Origin: Sacculina carcini
Lineage: Eukaryota; Arthropoda; Thecostraca; Sacculinidae
Length of the DNA: 64,000 bases
Assembly: GCA_916048095.2 (NCBI GenBank)
Contig: OU696595.1
Span: 1,291,795-1,355,794 of the forward strand
Direction of reading: 5' to 3'
In this document: piece after piece, positions 9,446-20,343 of the stretch
Layout: each line of letters begins with the position of its first letter
How positions within the stretch are numbered: the first letter of the stretch is position 1
The notes under the pieces: generated by a model
What the model was told of the DNA's origin: nothing
What the model saw: the letters and a program-made list of their open reading frames with translations, nothing else
Databases searched by the model: none
Translations under genes and position numbers: made by a program

Positions 9446-11023
9446 ATCTGGTTTCCGCTCTGCTCACTCTACTGAATCTGTACTTATTTCCTTGTGTATT
9501 GATACCCTTTCACACTTCTCCTACCGTCAATCTGTCCTCTTGGTATTACTTGATCTGTCCTCGGCTTTTGATCTTGTTAGTCACCCTATTATTATTCGTG
9601 TTTGGGTCTATCTTCTTCCGCCTTTTCTCTTCTGAAATCTTACCTCACTGATCGTACTTACTCAGTTGACTTCAATTCCTCTACCTCTGCTCACTTCCCT
9701 CTTCGATCTGGTGTTCCCCAAGGTTCCGTCCTTGTCCCACTAATATTTAATCTTTATATGTCTTCTCTTTGCCCTGTTCTTCGAAAACATTCCATTACTT
9801 TCAAAATCTATGCCGATGACATCCAATTCCTCATTCCTGTCACTCCTGATACTCCCTCCTTTCTCTCTGATATACTTTCTGAAATTTCCTCATGGGCCGC
9901 CTCTCGGCAGTTGTACTTGAATACTTCTAAGTCTGAGTTCATCGTTCTCCATCCACCTCGTATTTCACCTCCACTTCTCCCATTTCCTATCTCAACTGCT
10001 GTTCGCAATCTCGGCTCTATCTTTGTCTCTTCGCTCTCCTGCTTTGACAATATCGTTTCTGTCGCCCGCACTTGTCGTCTTATTCTGCGCTTTCTCTACC
10101 CTATACGTCCCTATCTTGATAAAAATTCCGCCATCACTCTTGTTCATACTCTCATTTTCCCCAGGTTAGACTACTGCAACTCGCTTTACTTTAGTGCTCC
10201 TCGTTCTCATCTCTTAATCCTTCAGCGTGTGATCAACCAATCTTGTCGATTTGTCTTTCATCCTACCTTTTCTCGCCACACGTCTCACCTACTTTTTCAA
10301 CTCCACTGGCTTCCTATCATCCCACGAATTCATTTTCGCCTTTGCTGTCTCATTTACAAGCTTCTGCATGATCCTCACCAACCTTCTTATCTTGTTAATC
10401 TTTTGTCTCCCACTGACTCACACTCCTCTCGTCGCCCTCTTCCTCTCGCTTGTCCTCGTGCATCTAATGAATCTTCCTGGTCCTCTATATCGTTCTTTTT
10501 TTACGCCCATCGCTTGTATAATTCTCTTCCCTCTCATATCACCCGCGCCTCTTCATTTCGGTCATTCCGCCATCGGCTTCGCCTGTACCTTTTTGACATT
10601 TCATTTGATCCCGTCTCTCACTCTCTATCTCCTTTCGCCTCTCTGTGATATTGTTTGAACTATTTCTCCGTTTCATGATTGTTTCAATTCTCGTTGTCTT
10701 ATTTTTCCCTGTCTTGAGCACAGTTACTGCTTCCTTTCCTTCCTTGCTGCTTTATTTATTCTATTGTGAATGTTTTCTGTAATAATTCTCTGTCGATTAT
10801 ATTGTTCGAACATACCACTTGATTTTTTGGAACTGTGCCCTTTGTGCTTGTGCTTGCTATTTACCAATTTTGGTTGTTTTGTGACTTCTCTTTCTTTTAC
10901 TTGCTCATTTCTCCCATATTCTTTACAATTGTCGTTTTATCTCAATTGATATTTTCCGTTTTTCGCGCTTGTGTTTTACCGGCGCTATAGCAAATACACG
11001 TTGTTGTTGTTGTTGTTGTTGTT
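9446..11023 (+). mobile_element. CR1/L2-like LINE, 5'-truncated (copy 1)
   Basis: Begins at TCTGGTTTCCGCTCTGCTC inside the RT domain and ends in a (GTT)n tail (10,999-11,023). The full-length relative is at 35,238-39,953. The left flank TTATCATTATTATTGTTA and right flank AAAATCATTAGCAAGG together equal the uninterrupted sequence before other modules (for example 40,165-40,200), so the element landed just in front of a module. The copy at 43,059-44,634 has the same junctions and arose by duplication. The 3' untranslated part is 10,649-10,998. Confidence 0.85.
9602..10648 (+). pseudogene. CR1/L2-like ORF2, RT and C-terminal domain
   Basis: 348 open codons with SGVPQGSVLVPLIFN, FKIYADDIQFL (catalytic YADD), FPRLDYCNSLYF, LHWLPIIPRIHF and the terminal YNSLPSHI block. 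These mark the palm, thumb and C-terminal regions of the CR1/L2 group. The endonuclease and first RT motifs are missing through truncation and a small deletion just upstream. Unlike the copies at 38,692 and 43,523, the C-terminus stays in frame because the T-run near 10,495 has seven T instead of six. Confidence 0.85.
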
Positions 11024-11975
11024 AAAATCATTAGCAAGGTGTAAATGCGAAGAACGTGGGAGAACAAATTTGCTAAAAATGCATTTTTCAAATAGCCACA
11101 GTCCAGTTGTTGCTTTTCAAGGAAATTCTTGCCGAATTAAGGATAGCAAGTGTTACAAAACGTAGCACACATTCAATTTCTGATCGCCAAAACATCAGAA
11201 AATATCACGAAAACAGCGCCTTGATTGTATATGTCTCATTTTGCGCGTTTCTACTATATTTGCATGAGAGTATGCGTGCATATGTTTATGTATGAGTGGA
11301 GTATGCGTGTTTGTTATGTATATATGTGCGTGTGTGAGCGATTGGCGATGTTTGTATGCGTGTGTGCTGTTGTGCTCATTGCGAGTTGTGTTTGAGTGTG
11401 TAATTGGTGTTGGTGAGTTGTGTGTTAGCGTGTGGTTCTTGTGTGTACAGGCGTATTTTGTGAACAGTGTTGTAGTGCGACTTGTCATATTGGTTCACTC
11501 ATTCTCATCCATATATCACAAACTATTTTGACATTGAATATTCGAAATTACCGACTTGGTTTCAAAATATGTGTTATTGTTAATGTTGGGTGCTCAGCAT
11601 TGTTGCTATTGTTGTCGTGTGTGTCAGTGTAGATATTTTTACTTGTTAGTGTTATTGTTGTTGATGCGCAACTTCATAACATTCACATGACCGCGCACCT
11701 GAATGCTAACAAAATATTTTATGAATATGATTACAATTATTTTTATTTATCTTAATTTTGCACATTTTCCCACAGGACTTGGAGTGAACGGTAATAAATC
11801 CACTACTTCACCTACACATAAACACACACACACACACACATACAGACACGTACAATCCTTTACTACACGCATATTAAAGTAAGTGAAGGATGTCAGTAAT
11901 ATTACGCACCTGAATATTTTCTACAAGAAATGCATACAAACGAGCAACACAGACACACACGAATAATTACTGAGG
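11024..11975. repeat. repeat module, copy 2 of 6
   Basis: Same ~950-bp module as at 4,568, of the GAGCGATTGGCGAT subtype shared with copies 3 and 5. Directly preceded by the (GTT)n tail of the CR1/L2-like LINE and followed by the minisatellite. Confidence 0.85.
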
Positions 11976-12070
11976 CAACGAGCAACCACACATACTTTTA
12001 TGAGCAACCATACATACTCTTATGAGCAACAATACATACTCTTATGATCAACCATACATACTCTTATGAG
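11976..12070. repeat. 22-bp minisatellite, array 2
   Basis: About four units of the ATGAGCAACCATACATACTC type. The last reads CTCTTATGAG and is joined directly to a LINE fragment. Confidence 0.9.
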
Positions 12071-13401
12071 CCTGTTACCTCACCGAATCACATATCCGGT
12101 CACACCCTTGATCTTGTTCTATTTCCATCTCCAGTTCTAGCATCCGACCTAACCCCTCCGATTGTTCTTGTATTCCCCTAGATACCACTACTTCTGACCA
12201 CAGTCTCCTCACTTTCAATCTTCCCTTTCCCAAACCACGTATTTCTCCCCCCAGATCCTACAGAAATTACAAAAATGTTGACCCTCGCCTCTTCTCAAGT
12301 TTATTCTCTCACATGCTTCCCTCAACTCAACTTCATTCACTTCCCCCTACCCAATTTTACTCTTCTTTTCAAGGTTATGTCTTCTATCAGTGAAACCATA
12401 TTTCCACTACGCTCATCCTCCAATCGCTCCAATCTTAATCCTCGGTTTAATCGCGAACTAATCTCTCTTAAACGCGCCTAACGCTACCACGAGCGTGTGT
12501 GGAAACGTTTTTGCACTACTGCTACGTGGTTATCATTCTGCTCATCTCGCTCTTTGTATATATCTGCTTTAAACTCTGCTAAACAAACCTACTACCAATC
12601 TAAATTATCCTCACTCTCTCGCTGTCCTAAATCTCTGTGGTCCTCGCTTGAGGTCACTCATTGAGTGGCCTGCAAAACCCAAACCTTTCGTCTTCTCTCT
12701 CTGCCTCCGACCTTGCTGTATTTTTTTCCAATAAAATCCAAATTGTAATTTCTAACATTTCTTCTCCTAACTCCCTCTTGACTCACACCAAATCCCACTA
12801 TCATTTTACTCACTTTTCACATCTAGAGCTTCCTGATATCATCACTATCATTTCTACAACAAACTTTTCGCATTCCCTTGCTGACCGCACAAATTTTAGT
12901 GCCCTATCCGACTCTATTTTGCTCCTGGTTCCCCTTCTATTGCATTTAATCAATAGCTCTTTCATTCATGGTGTATTTTATCCTGAGAAGCATGCAGTCA
13001 TATTTCCGATACTCAAAAAACCTTCACTCGATCCCTCGCTATGTAGCAGTTACCATCCCATTTCTCTACTCAACTTTCCCTCTAAACTCCTCGAGTCTGA
13101 TATTCATTCTCAACTTGCGCCATTCATCAAAAAATATATTGACCCCTTCCAATCGGCTTTCAAGTCTGCTCACTATACTGAATCTGTCCTAACCTCTGTT
13201 ACTACTACTGTTTTTTCTCATTCCTCATTCGGAAAATCTGCTTTGCTTATCCTCCTTGATCTGTCAGCAGTTTTTGACTTAGTTCACCACTCAATTTTAA
13301 TCAGATATCTCTCCTTTCTTGGTGTGTCCTATTTAGCGACCTCTGCTACATTCTTATCTTACTGATCGTTCCTACTCGGTGCATTTCAATTCCACTACTT
13401 C
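12071..13401 (+). pseudogene. CR1/L2-like LINE fragment (endonuclease end to RT)
   Basis: Starts at a sequence encoding SPNHISGHTLDLVLF, the end of the endonuclease (compare SPTHISGHSLDLFL at about 37,300), and continues through RT entry motifs HAVIFPILKKPSLDP, YHPISLLNFPSKLLE and LLILLDLSAVFDLVHH (12,661-13,365). Stops and frameshifts interrupt it (for example at 12,479). It ends at about 13,401 where the putative LTR of Gypsy B begins. Copies with the same left junction lie at 34,273 and 45,675. It is diverged from the full-length element at 35,238, so it is a separate subfamily. Confidence 0.8.
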
Positions 13402-13936
13402 TGTTGGGAGTTAGCTCCCCTACGCGTTACGGAGTGCGCTCCTGCGAATATGACCCAGCTACACTAACTTTATTATTATTATTATTAATTACAGGCAAAT
13501 CCAGTAGCATGGGATGTGCAAGCACTATTACCACCCTAAGGTGGCCCCATGTACCGGAAGCGCCCAAAATATTCAGAGAGAAAGAGAGTTCGAAAAGAAA
13601 AAAGTCTAGAAAGAGAGTTGGAAAGAAAATTATGTATAAATAACAATAAATAATAAACCATCATCCGATAACAATCCAAAATGTCACTTCGCCCACGTTC
13701 CTCAATAAATATTAACTATGAACAATAAATATGTGATTCAGTAAATAACAGCCGTCAATAAATAAGAATAAATATTTATAGATAAGTAATAAATATCAAT
13801 CAAGAGCAATAGATATGATTCAATAAGAAACATCCAACAATAAATATATATATATATATATATATGATTCAATAAGTAACAACAACACAAATAAATATGA
13901 TTCAATAAACAACAAGGGGCAAGGTAAATCAGAACA
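13402..13936 (+). repeat. putative 5' LTR of Gypsy B, with LINE fragment inside
   Basis: Begins TGTTGGGAG exactly where LINE homology stops and ends AGAACA just before TGGCGCAGCCG, the same primer-binding-like sequence that follows the Gypsy A LTR. About 445 bases inside (13,470-13,914) are a reversed LINE 3' end, leaving only about 90 bases of LTR proper, which is short. No 3' LTR is present to confirm the borders. Confidence 0.5.
13470..13914 (-). repeat. 3' end of 2A-type LINE, minus strand
   Basis: On the minus strand this matches the 3' untranslated end of the LINE at 25,361-29,900: TTATTGAATCATATTTATT units, the block GGGCGCTTCCGGTACATGGG, and the (TAA)n tail. It is 5'-truncated and lies inside the putative Gypsy B LTR. 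A (TA)n run of about nine units is at 13,848-13,866. The same insertion is present in copy 2 (47,074-47,512), so it predates the duplication. Confidence 0.75.
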
Positions 13937-14672
13937 TGGCGCAGCCGACAGGATCAACTACGAAGTTCAAGGACGAGCTTTCCGTTGTTGTTCAAGCATT
14001 GCCTCAGCATGAACCACCAGTGACGGTTCCTCGACAAGGTGAGCCGTTTTCGTGGTAGGCAAAAGCGACCCAGCCACACAGATTAGAAATTTCAGTGGAC
14101 AAAGAGCACTCGTTTCGAGCCTGGAGACGGCGGTGGGACGATTTTGTATTGTTAACAGGCCTGACAGCGGCACCGAAGACCATACAGTTGGCTGCACTGA
14201 GATCTTGTCTCTCAGACGACACCATCAAGGTCATGGAGAACCTCGACCTACCACATGCAGCATTTGATGACGTTGAATCTATTATAGCCGGCCTGGAAGC
14301 ATACATCGTTGGGCAGACCAATGAGGTCATCGAACGGCGCAACTTCAACGCCAGAAGACAAGCAGAAGGAGAATGCTTCGACGATTTTTGCACAGCATTG
14401 AAAGACTTGGCGACGCGTTGCAAGTTTTGCAACAGCTGTCGTGAATCACTTATTCGTGACCGAATTATGATGGGGTTACAAGACGCGTCTACGGTGCAGA
14501 AGCTGTGTGCTGTCCCGAATCTTTCTCTGGAAAATGCTATAGAAATTTGCAGAGCACAGGAAGCCGCTAGTCGCGACGCATCGACTATTCTTGGACACCA
14601 AGTGGCTCAAATGAAATACAAGCGATTCAGCAAATCGGGTTCGGCGACTCCACACCAGAAAACATGTTCGTG
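13936..14672 (+). pseudogene. Gypsy B gag, N-terminal part
   Basis: Starts at ATGGCGCAGCCGACAGG, in the same position relative to the LTR as the Gypsy A start. It carries one stop (TAG, 14,056-14,058), shared with copy 2. After it the frame is open with FRAWRRRWDDFVLL, RRNFNARRQAEGE and CKFCNSCRESLIRDRI, all alignable with Gypsy A gag. It formed the capsid that packages element RNA. It is interrupted at 14,672 by a LINE. The frame happens to continue into LINE sequence to give a 584-codon chimeric frame (14,095-15,849). Confidence 0.78.
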
Positions 14673-14781
14673 TCGTGTTGTGACCTTCGTTGTGTGTGGT
14701 TGTGCGCGCATCTTGTGTGTATTTGGTGTGCTTTGCTGTGTTTTGCGGAGTTGTATCCACTCATTCACCTTGTTTGTGAAT

Positions 14782-15849
14782 ATGGCGAATGCGCACACTC
14801 AACACTCGTGTTGTGTATGCAAATCTAATGTCACGGATGATTCGAACAAAAATATCGCCTGCAAACTGTGTGAATGCTGGAGCCACACGAAATGTGCCAA
14901 TCTAAGCGGCACGAAGACAGAGCTGCTTAAAGCCATCAACTGGGTGTGCTCTCCGTGTCTCAACAGGGCCACTCAAGTCCTTTCGGGCACTGACAAGCTA
15001 GCGGAAGTGGCATTTCGTCTATGTGCAGTGGAGTCATCTTTGGCGCGGCTTGCGAGAAAATCCGAAATTGCTGATACTGGACCTTCGGCTGAACAGGCAC
15101 CTGCCAGGCTGTCATATAGTGTGGTTGTAAAGTCCACCTCTAAGAAAAACGTGACCACTGGCGATATTGCCCCTGCTCTGGCAGCCATCCCAGTGAAGAG
15201 TTCACGTGCTGCTCCTGATGGCGGGATTATCCTGCAATGCAAGACGTCGGATGAGGCCCAGCGTGCGGTGGAGTGTGTCCGATCACAGGTAGCTGGTGTG
15301 GAAGTGCATGCCCCTACACGCACTTTACTACGCCCAAAAATCACTGTGGTGAATGTACCGCCTGAATCTACCGCTGAGTCTCTTCTCGAATCCATTCGTC
15401 TCAAGAACCCGGAGCTGACAGCGACGCCAACGGATGACTTGAAGGTGCTCTTCGTCACTAAGCCGCGTAACAATGTGACACACGCGGTACTGTCAATTTC
15501 GCCGAGGACCCGTGACATTATACGTCGTCTCGGCGACCGTCTGTTTGTCAGCCTCCGAGTTTGTGCTGTATACGACAGATTTTGGGTAACGAAATGCTAC
15601 CGATGCGCAGGTCTCGGGCACACAGCCGCTCGCTGCTCCAACGCGCTGACGTGTGGAAAATGCAGTGGCGCTCATGCAACTAGGGACTGCTCTTCCACCA
15701 CAGTGAAATGCGTCAACTGTTCTCACATGGAACGTCCCCACGATCATTCATCTCTGTCTTCATCTTGTCCCTCATTTATTGCGGTAAGAGAATCGATTCG
15801 TGCTCGTACAGAAATAACTCAGTCACCATCCTGTACACTCATCTCCTGA
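14782..15849 (+). CDS. CR1-like ORF1: PHD-type finger and CCHC knuckles
   Basis: 355 codons from an ATG at 14,782 (ATGGCGAATGCGCACAC); the frame is open further upstream but that part is LINE leader and gypsy gag. The N-terminus has a PHD-like finger: CCVCKSN, CKLCECWSHTKC, WVCSPC. The middle contains YSVVVKSTSKKN and a low-complexity linker. The C-terminus has knuckles CYRCAGLGHTAARC and CGKCSGAHATRDC, then CVNC…H…SC. PHD-bearing ORF1 proteins are known in CR1-like LINEs; they bind element RNA, and the PHD may contact chromatin. The length equals the ORF1 at 35,609 exactly. The frame is intact here. Confidence 0.82.
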   Translation: MANAHTQHSCCVCKSNVTDDSNKNIACKLCECWSHTKCANLSGTKTELLKAINWVCSPCLNRATQVLSGTDKLAEVAFRLCAVESSLARLARKSEIADTGPSAEQAPARLSYSVVVKSTSKKNVTTGDIAPALAAIPVKSSRAAPDGGIILQCKTSDEAQRAVECVRSQVAGVEVHAPTRTLLRPKITVVNVPPESTAESLLESIRLKNPELTATPTDDLKVLFVTKPRNNVTHAVLSISPRTRDIIRRLGDRLFVSLRVCAVYDRFWVTKCYRCAGLGHTAARCSNALTCGKCSGAHATRDCSSTTVKCVNCSHMERPHDHSSLSSSCPSFIAVRESIRARTEITQSPSCTLIS

Positions 15850-18703
15850 CGTTCAAGGCTTGCTGGCATACCGCGCCACATCTCTGATGCCTGCTCACCG
15901 TCATTAGCTTTACTAAACATTCGTTCAGCTCGAAATAAATCATCCTACATATCCGAACTCCTTATTTCACATAACCATGATATTCTCTGCCTAACTGAAA
16001 CCTGGCTTCTGGAATCCGACTCATCAATATTCTCCGCATCCATTCCTTCACATTATTCTTTCCAAGGCGTTCCTCGACCTTTGTTTCTAAATCGCTCTTC
16101 AGGAGGTGGTATTGGTATCATTTATCAATCTAAATTGTCTGTTACTCGCTGTACACTCCTGGCCACACCACCTAGCTCTTTTGAAGTTCTCTCACTTGTT
16201 ATAAAAATTTGCTCTCGCACTGATGTTTGTCTTAACATTGTCTACCGCCATGACCACCACGGTTCCACTCCCAATTTTCTGTCTGAATTTCCTGTCCTTA
16301 TTGAATCCTTAATCTAGCGTTTCTCACACTCATTTATTATTCTTGGTGATTTCAACTTTTGGCCTGATTCTCCTTCAAAAAAAACCTTATACCAATGAAT
16401 TCCTCTCTATTATGGACTCTCACGCATTATATTTTTCTCCGCGTGTTCCTACGCATACTGCCGGTCACATCTTAGACTTAATTATTTCACCTTCTCCGTC
16501 TCATCACTCTGAACCATCCCTACCGGTTGTCACTGTTCTTCCCCCTGATACAAAATTTACCGATCACAGCCTCCTTCTTACTTCCATTCCGCTTCCTTCC
16601 GTCACTTCCTATACCAAAACCTTCTCTTTCCGTGATTACAGGGCATACAACCCAAAACGTTTTACCGCTTACATCCACCATTATCTATCTCCTTCTGCAT
16701 ATTTGCATCTTCTTCCCACTAAACTTGAATCCTTCTTCAATTCTCAGCTTACGCTTATTGCTGATCAAATTTTTCCACTCCGCACCATTCGTGGTAATAA
16801 ACGGCCACCACCATCTCCCTGGTCCTCACCATTCCTGGTCTCACTCCAGCGCTCCCAACGTCGACTAGAACGACGCTGAAGACGCACCCGGTCTCCTACT
16901 GATTGGTCTGCATTCACTTCTTTTCGCGCTCATTACATTTCCTCTCTCCGTGCTGCAAAGGAATCATATTACTCTAATCACATACCATCACTATTATCTT
17001 CCCCGAAATCACTCTGGTCAACTCTTAACTCTCTTCTAGGTCGTAAACCGAATCGTCCTGCGTCCACCATCACCTGTTTTGATTTTGCCGAATTTTTCAC
17101 CGATAAGATCGTCGCTTTACGCACATCTCTTCCAACATATACAAACCGCGTCCTTCCCCCTGCCCCCGTATCTGGTTCATTTACTGCTTTTAGCCATATA
17201 CCAATATCCACCACAATACGTCTCATCACTAACACCAAAAAATCATTTTGTCCTTCAAATCCAATTAATTTTGCCATGGTATCTTCCTCTCTCCACCTTC
17301 TGGCTCCTATTCTGACACACCTTATAAATGCCTCTTTCCTTCATGGGACTTTTCTTACCAGTAAAAATGCCATTCTCATTCCTATTCTCAAAAAGCCTTC
17401 CCTTGACCCAAACATTCTAAATAGTTACCGACCAGTTTCACTTCTTCCATTTTCATCCAAAATTCTTGAGTCCGCCATTTATCATCAACTAGCATCTTAC
17501 CTCTACAACAACCGTCTTCTTGATGACCTACAATCAGGGTTTGCTCCTTATCGTTCCACTGAAACTGCTCTTGTCCGCCTTCATCACGATTTACTTCTTC
17601 ATTTTTCTCAAAAATCTCCCGTAGTCATCACTCTCCTTGATATGTCATCCGCATTTGACCTTGTTGATCACAAAATTCTTATTCAGGATCTCTTCTCCAT
17701 AGGAATCTCTCATTCTGCTCTTTCTCTTCTCACTTCCTATCTCACTAATCGCTCCTACTCAGTTCTATTTGATAGCTGTCGGTCTCAAAATTTCCCTCTT
17801 TCATCAGGTGTCCCCCAGGGCTCATCACTTGGTCCTAACCTTTTCAACGTTTACATGACATCTCTATGTCCAATACTACGAAATTTATCTATTCCTTTTC
17901 ACATATACGCAGATGACGTTCAGTTCTTTCTTCCTCTGTCTGAGCAAAACTATATTCCTCATATCATCAATAATATCTCAGCGTGGGCTTCTTCTCGTTC
18001 GCTCATAATAAATTCCTCAAAAACTCAATACATCGTACTTCACCCGCCTAAGATCCATCCTCCTCTATCTGACTTTCCTCTTTCCTCATCAGTACGTGAC
18101 CTCGGTGTCTTACTAGATCCTCATTTGTCATTTCAAAAACATTTTACTTCTACAGCTGGCACCTGCCGTCTAATCCTTCGAAACCTCTACCTCATCCGTC
18201 CCTACATTGATTCATCAATTGCACAATCTCTGGTATCTGCTCTCATCATTCCTCGTATTGACTACTGTAATTCACTGTTTCTTCATCTTCCACAGAAGTC
18301 ACTCAACATTTTACAATCTATCCTTAATCAAGCCTGCCGCTTCATTCTTCGCCTTCCTCCGCATCATCCCACATCATCCAATCTACGTGATCCTGGTATT
18401 CTTCCTATTCCTTATCGCGTTCAACACAAAATCTGCACACTCACCTATAAACTCTTGCATTCTCCTGACTCTCCAAAGTATTTACTTGAACTTCTTTCTC
18501 CACATCCGTGTCCTCGTGATACAAGACAAACTAAAATCCTTCTTGAACCTCGTTGTCACTGTGAATCTTCTTGGTTTACACGCTCCTTCCAACACGCTGC
18601 TCCTCGCATATACAATAGCCTCCCATCTCACCTACTGTCCTCTCCCTCGCTTAAATCCTTCTCGAAACAGCTACATTCTCACCTTCTTTCACAGTTGAAT
18701 TAA
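15850..18703 (+). pseudogene. CR1/L2-like ORF2: endonuclease and RT, frameshifted
   Basis: The endonuclease begins with LLNIRSARNKS and LCLTETWLL (about 15,910-16,010), with VYRHDHHGS and GDFNFWPDS later, but a stop at 16,315 and frame changes near 16,340 and 16,880 break it. The RT part is open for 475 codons (17,276-18,703): ILKKPSLDPN, YRPVSLLPFSSKILE, LLDMSSAFDLVDH, SGVPQGSSLGPNLFN, FHIYADDVQFF (catalytic pair) and the C-terminal RIYNSLPSHL. It encoded nicking and target-primed reverse transcription; this copy is disabled. Confidence 0.85.
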
Positions 18704-18840
18704 ACATATTGCATGTATTGAACTATTTGAATGCTGCTGTGCAATTTGATGGCTTGTATGTGTTTGTTTTTTAAATGTATATGTTTATGTATAGCCTGTT
18801 GGAGGCTCAATACATTGAATTGAATTGAATTGAATTCGTG

Positions 18841-19468
18841 GTGTGGCGGTAGGTGGCATCTTGATATGACTCAGTGTCCCGCTCGACAGGCCACAGGCAA
18901 ATTTTGCAAGAAATTTCAGAAAGTGTGTCGCCAGCGTTCAAGGACACAATCGCACAGCGTATCACAGATGCAAGTCACGAGCATCATAGCCAGCACGACG
19001 ACTGAACATGCACCACGGGTGACAGTGACCTTGCAAACCGACAAGACCATCAAAGTATAGGCACTTCCGGATTCCCAAGCTGATATTTCAGTAGCTGGAC
19101 TCGATATACTGCATCGACTGAGCATGACACCAGCTGATTTGACTTCAGCTGAGATTCATAATCGTCCGAAATTGGCCGATCAATCAGCAGTGGAGACTCT
19201 GGGAACATTTGTAGGAAACATCTCTTGCGGGCGACCCAACGCACGAGAAGTCTTTCATGTGCTGCCAGGAGTTCAAGGACTTATTCTATCATGGCGCACT
19301 TCGCGTGCTCTTCATTTCCTTCATGACCAGTACCCAAGACAAACAGTGTGCGGGATCGACGCTAGTGGTACTGTAGAGGCATATCAATTCGCTAGCGAAC
19401 CTTCAAAGGCGATGGTCTCACATCCAGCAAGCGATGTTGATGCCAAAGTGCTGAAAAAATACCGATGA
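18841..19468 (+). pseudogene. Gypsy B gag C-terminus and protease
   Basis: Continues gag after the LINE: a zinc-binding segment (CSWCGGRWH, CPARQATGKFC) and then TDKTIKV followed by TAG at 19,058-19,060. Beyond the stop the same frame carries a protease-like stretch, PDSQADISVAGLDIL, where the family norm would be D-S-G; glutamine replaces glycine. Copy 2 matches it at 48,266-48,898. It ends at TGA near 19,466 and pol continues in another frame. Confidence 0.7.
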
Positions 19469-19472
19469 CATA

Positions 19473-20226
19473 ATGCAGCGTTTTCCTCAAGTTTTTGACG
19501 GAATCATTAGACCACTTCCGGGTGAAAAATTCAAAATTGCTCTTCGTGAAGACGCCAAGCCTTTCTGCGTTACATCACCTGGAAGGATACCGTTCGCTCT
19601 AAGAGACAAACTCAAAGATATACTTGACATTCTCGTACGAAGCGGCGTTATCACTCCAACGACTGAAACGTCGGAGTGGTGTGCCCCAATAGTCGTCGCA
19701 CCAAAGAAACATTGTGACAAAATTCGTCTTTGCATCCATCTGACGTGCCTAAATCGGTATGTCGTCAGGGAGCCTTACATGAGCGACAGTCCGGCAGATT
19801 TTGTGTCATCTATTTCACAATCTGACGCACAGTATTTTGCAACCTTCGATGCGCTCAAAGTTTATCGCCAGTGTGAGCTCGACGAAGCAAGCCAAAGTCT
19901 CACAACGTTCTTGACACCTTTTGGGCGGTACAAATTTTTTAAGAGCCCCATATGGCATCAGCAGTATCTCTGATCATTACAACAGACGCATGACCGATTG
20001 TCTTTCTGGTCTACCTCGCTTCGCACGTGTGGTCGACGATGTGATGCTCTTTGACATGACACTCGATGAGCACATCAAGCACGTCACCGAGTTTGTAGAA
20101 AAATGTGTTTATTCTGGCATATCGCTGAACCGCGAGAAGTTTTGTGTCGCGCAAAATGCGGTGAAGTTTGCTGGATATGTAGTAAAAAGAAATGGTTATT
20201 CTTTAGACACTGATCTCACCGACGCA
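19473..20226 (+). pseudogene. Gypsy B reverse transcriptase, partial
   Basis: RT fingers and palm in two overlapping frames (19,473-19,973 and 19,921 onward): EWCAPIVVAPKKH, LNRYVVREPY, YFATFDALKVYRQ and LTTFLTPFGRYKF, then RMTDCLSGLPR and RVVDDVMLFD, where VVDD takes the place of the usual YxDD, as IVDD does in Gypsy A. The following thumb segment (CVAQNAVKFAGYVV) is cut at about 20,226. RNase H and integrase are gone. Confidence 0.78.
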
Positions 20227-20298
20227 TTAAATATAGCCAAGTTCTTGATGTTTATTCTCAAATTGGTAATTGCAAAATGTTCAATTGCATACATAACA
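20227..20298 (+). repeat. 3' end of a Gypsy C LTR
   Basis: TTGATGTTTATTCTC through GCATACATAACA matches the end of the LTR at 55,584-55,776. It sits directly between truncated Gypsy B pol and a gag gene, so it is the right end of the 5' LTR of Gypsy C. Confidence 0.6.
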
Positions 20299-20343
20299 AT
20301 ATATTTAACAAACGATTTGATTAGATAACTTCTTCCATAGATT

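Larger units (their letters stand above)
14673..18834 (+). mobile_element. CR1/L2-like LINE nested in Gypsy B gag
   Basis: Flanked by the 6-bp duplication TTCGTG (14,667-14,672 and 18,835-18,840). Gypsy B copy 2 shows the uninterrupted site with a single TTCGTG. The element has a 5' leader, ORF1, ORF2 and a tail of TTGAA repeats (about 18,815-18,834) instead of the (GTT)n of its relative at 35,238. At 4,162 bases it may be full length or nearly so. ORF2 contains several frameshifts, so it is probably inactive. Confidence 0.9.
13402..20226 (+). mobile_element. Ty3/gypsy family B, copy 1, interrupted and truncated
   Basis: Consists of a putative 5' LTR, gag, protease and the N-terminal part of RT, split at 14,672 by a 4.16-kb LINE. 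RNase H, integrase and 3' LTR are missing: pol stops at about 20,226 where Gypsy C LTR sequence begins. Gag and RT resemble Gypsy A at 58,451 (the RRNFNARRQAEGE block versus RRRFFTRRQRDGE), so A and B are related families. Copy 2 lies at 47,006-49,151 without the LINE. Confidence 0.82.
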
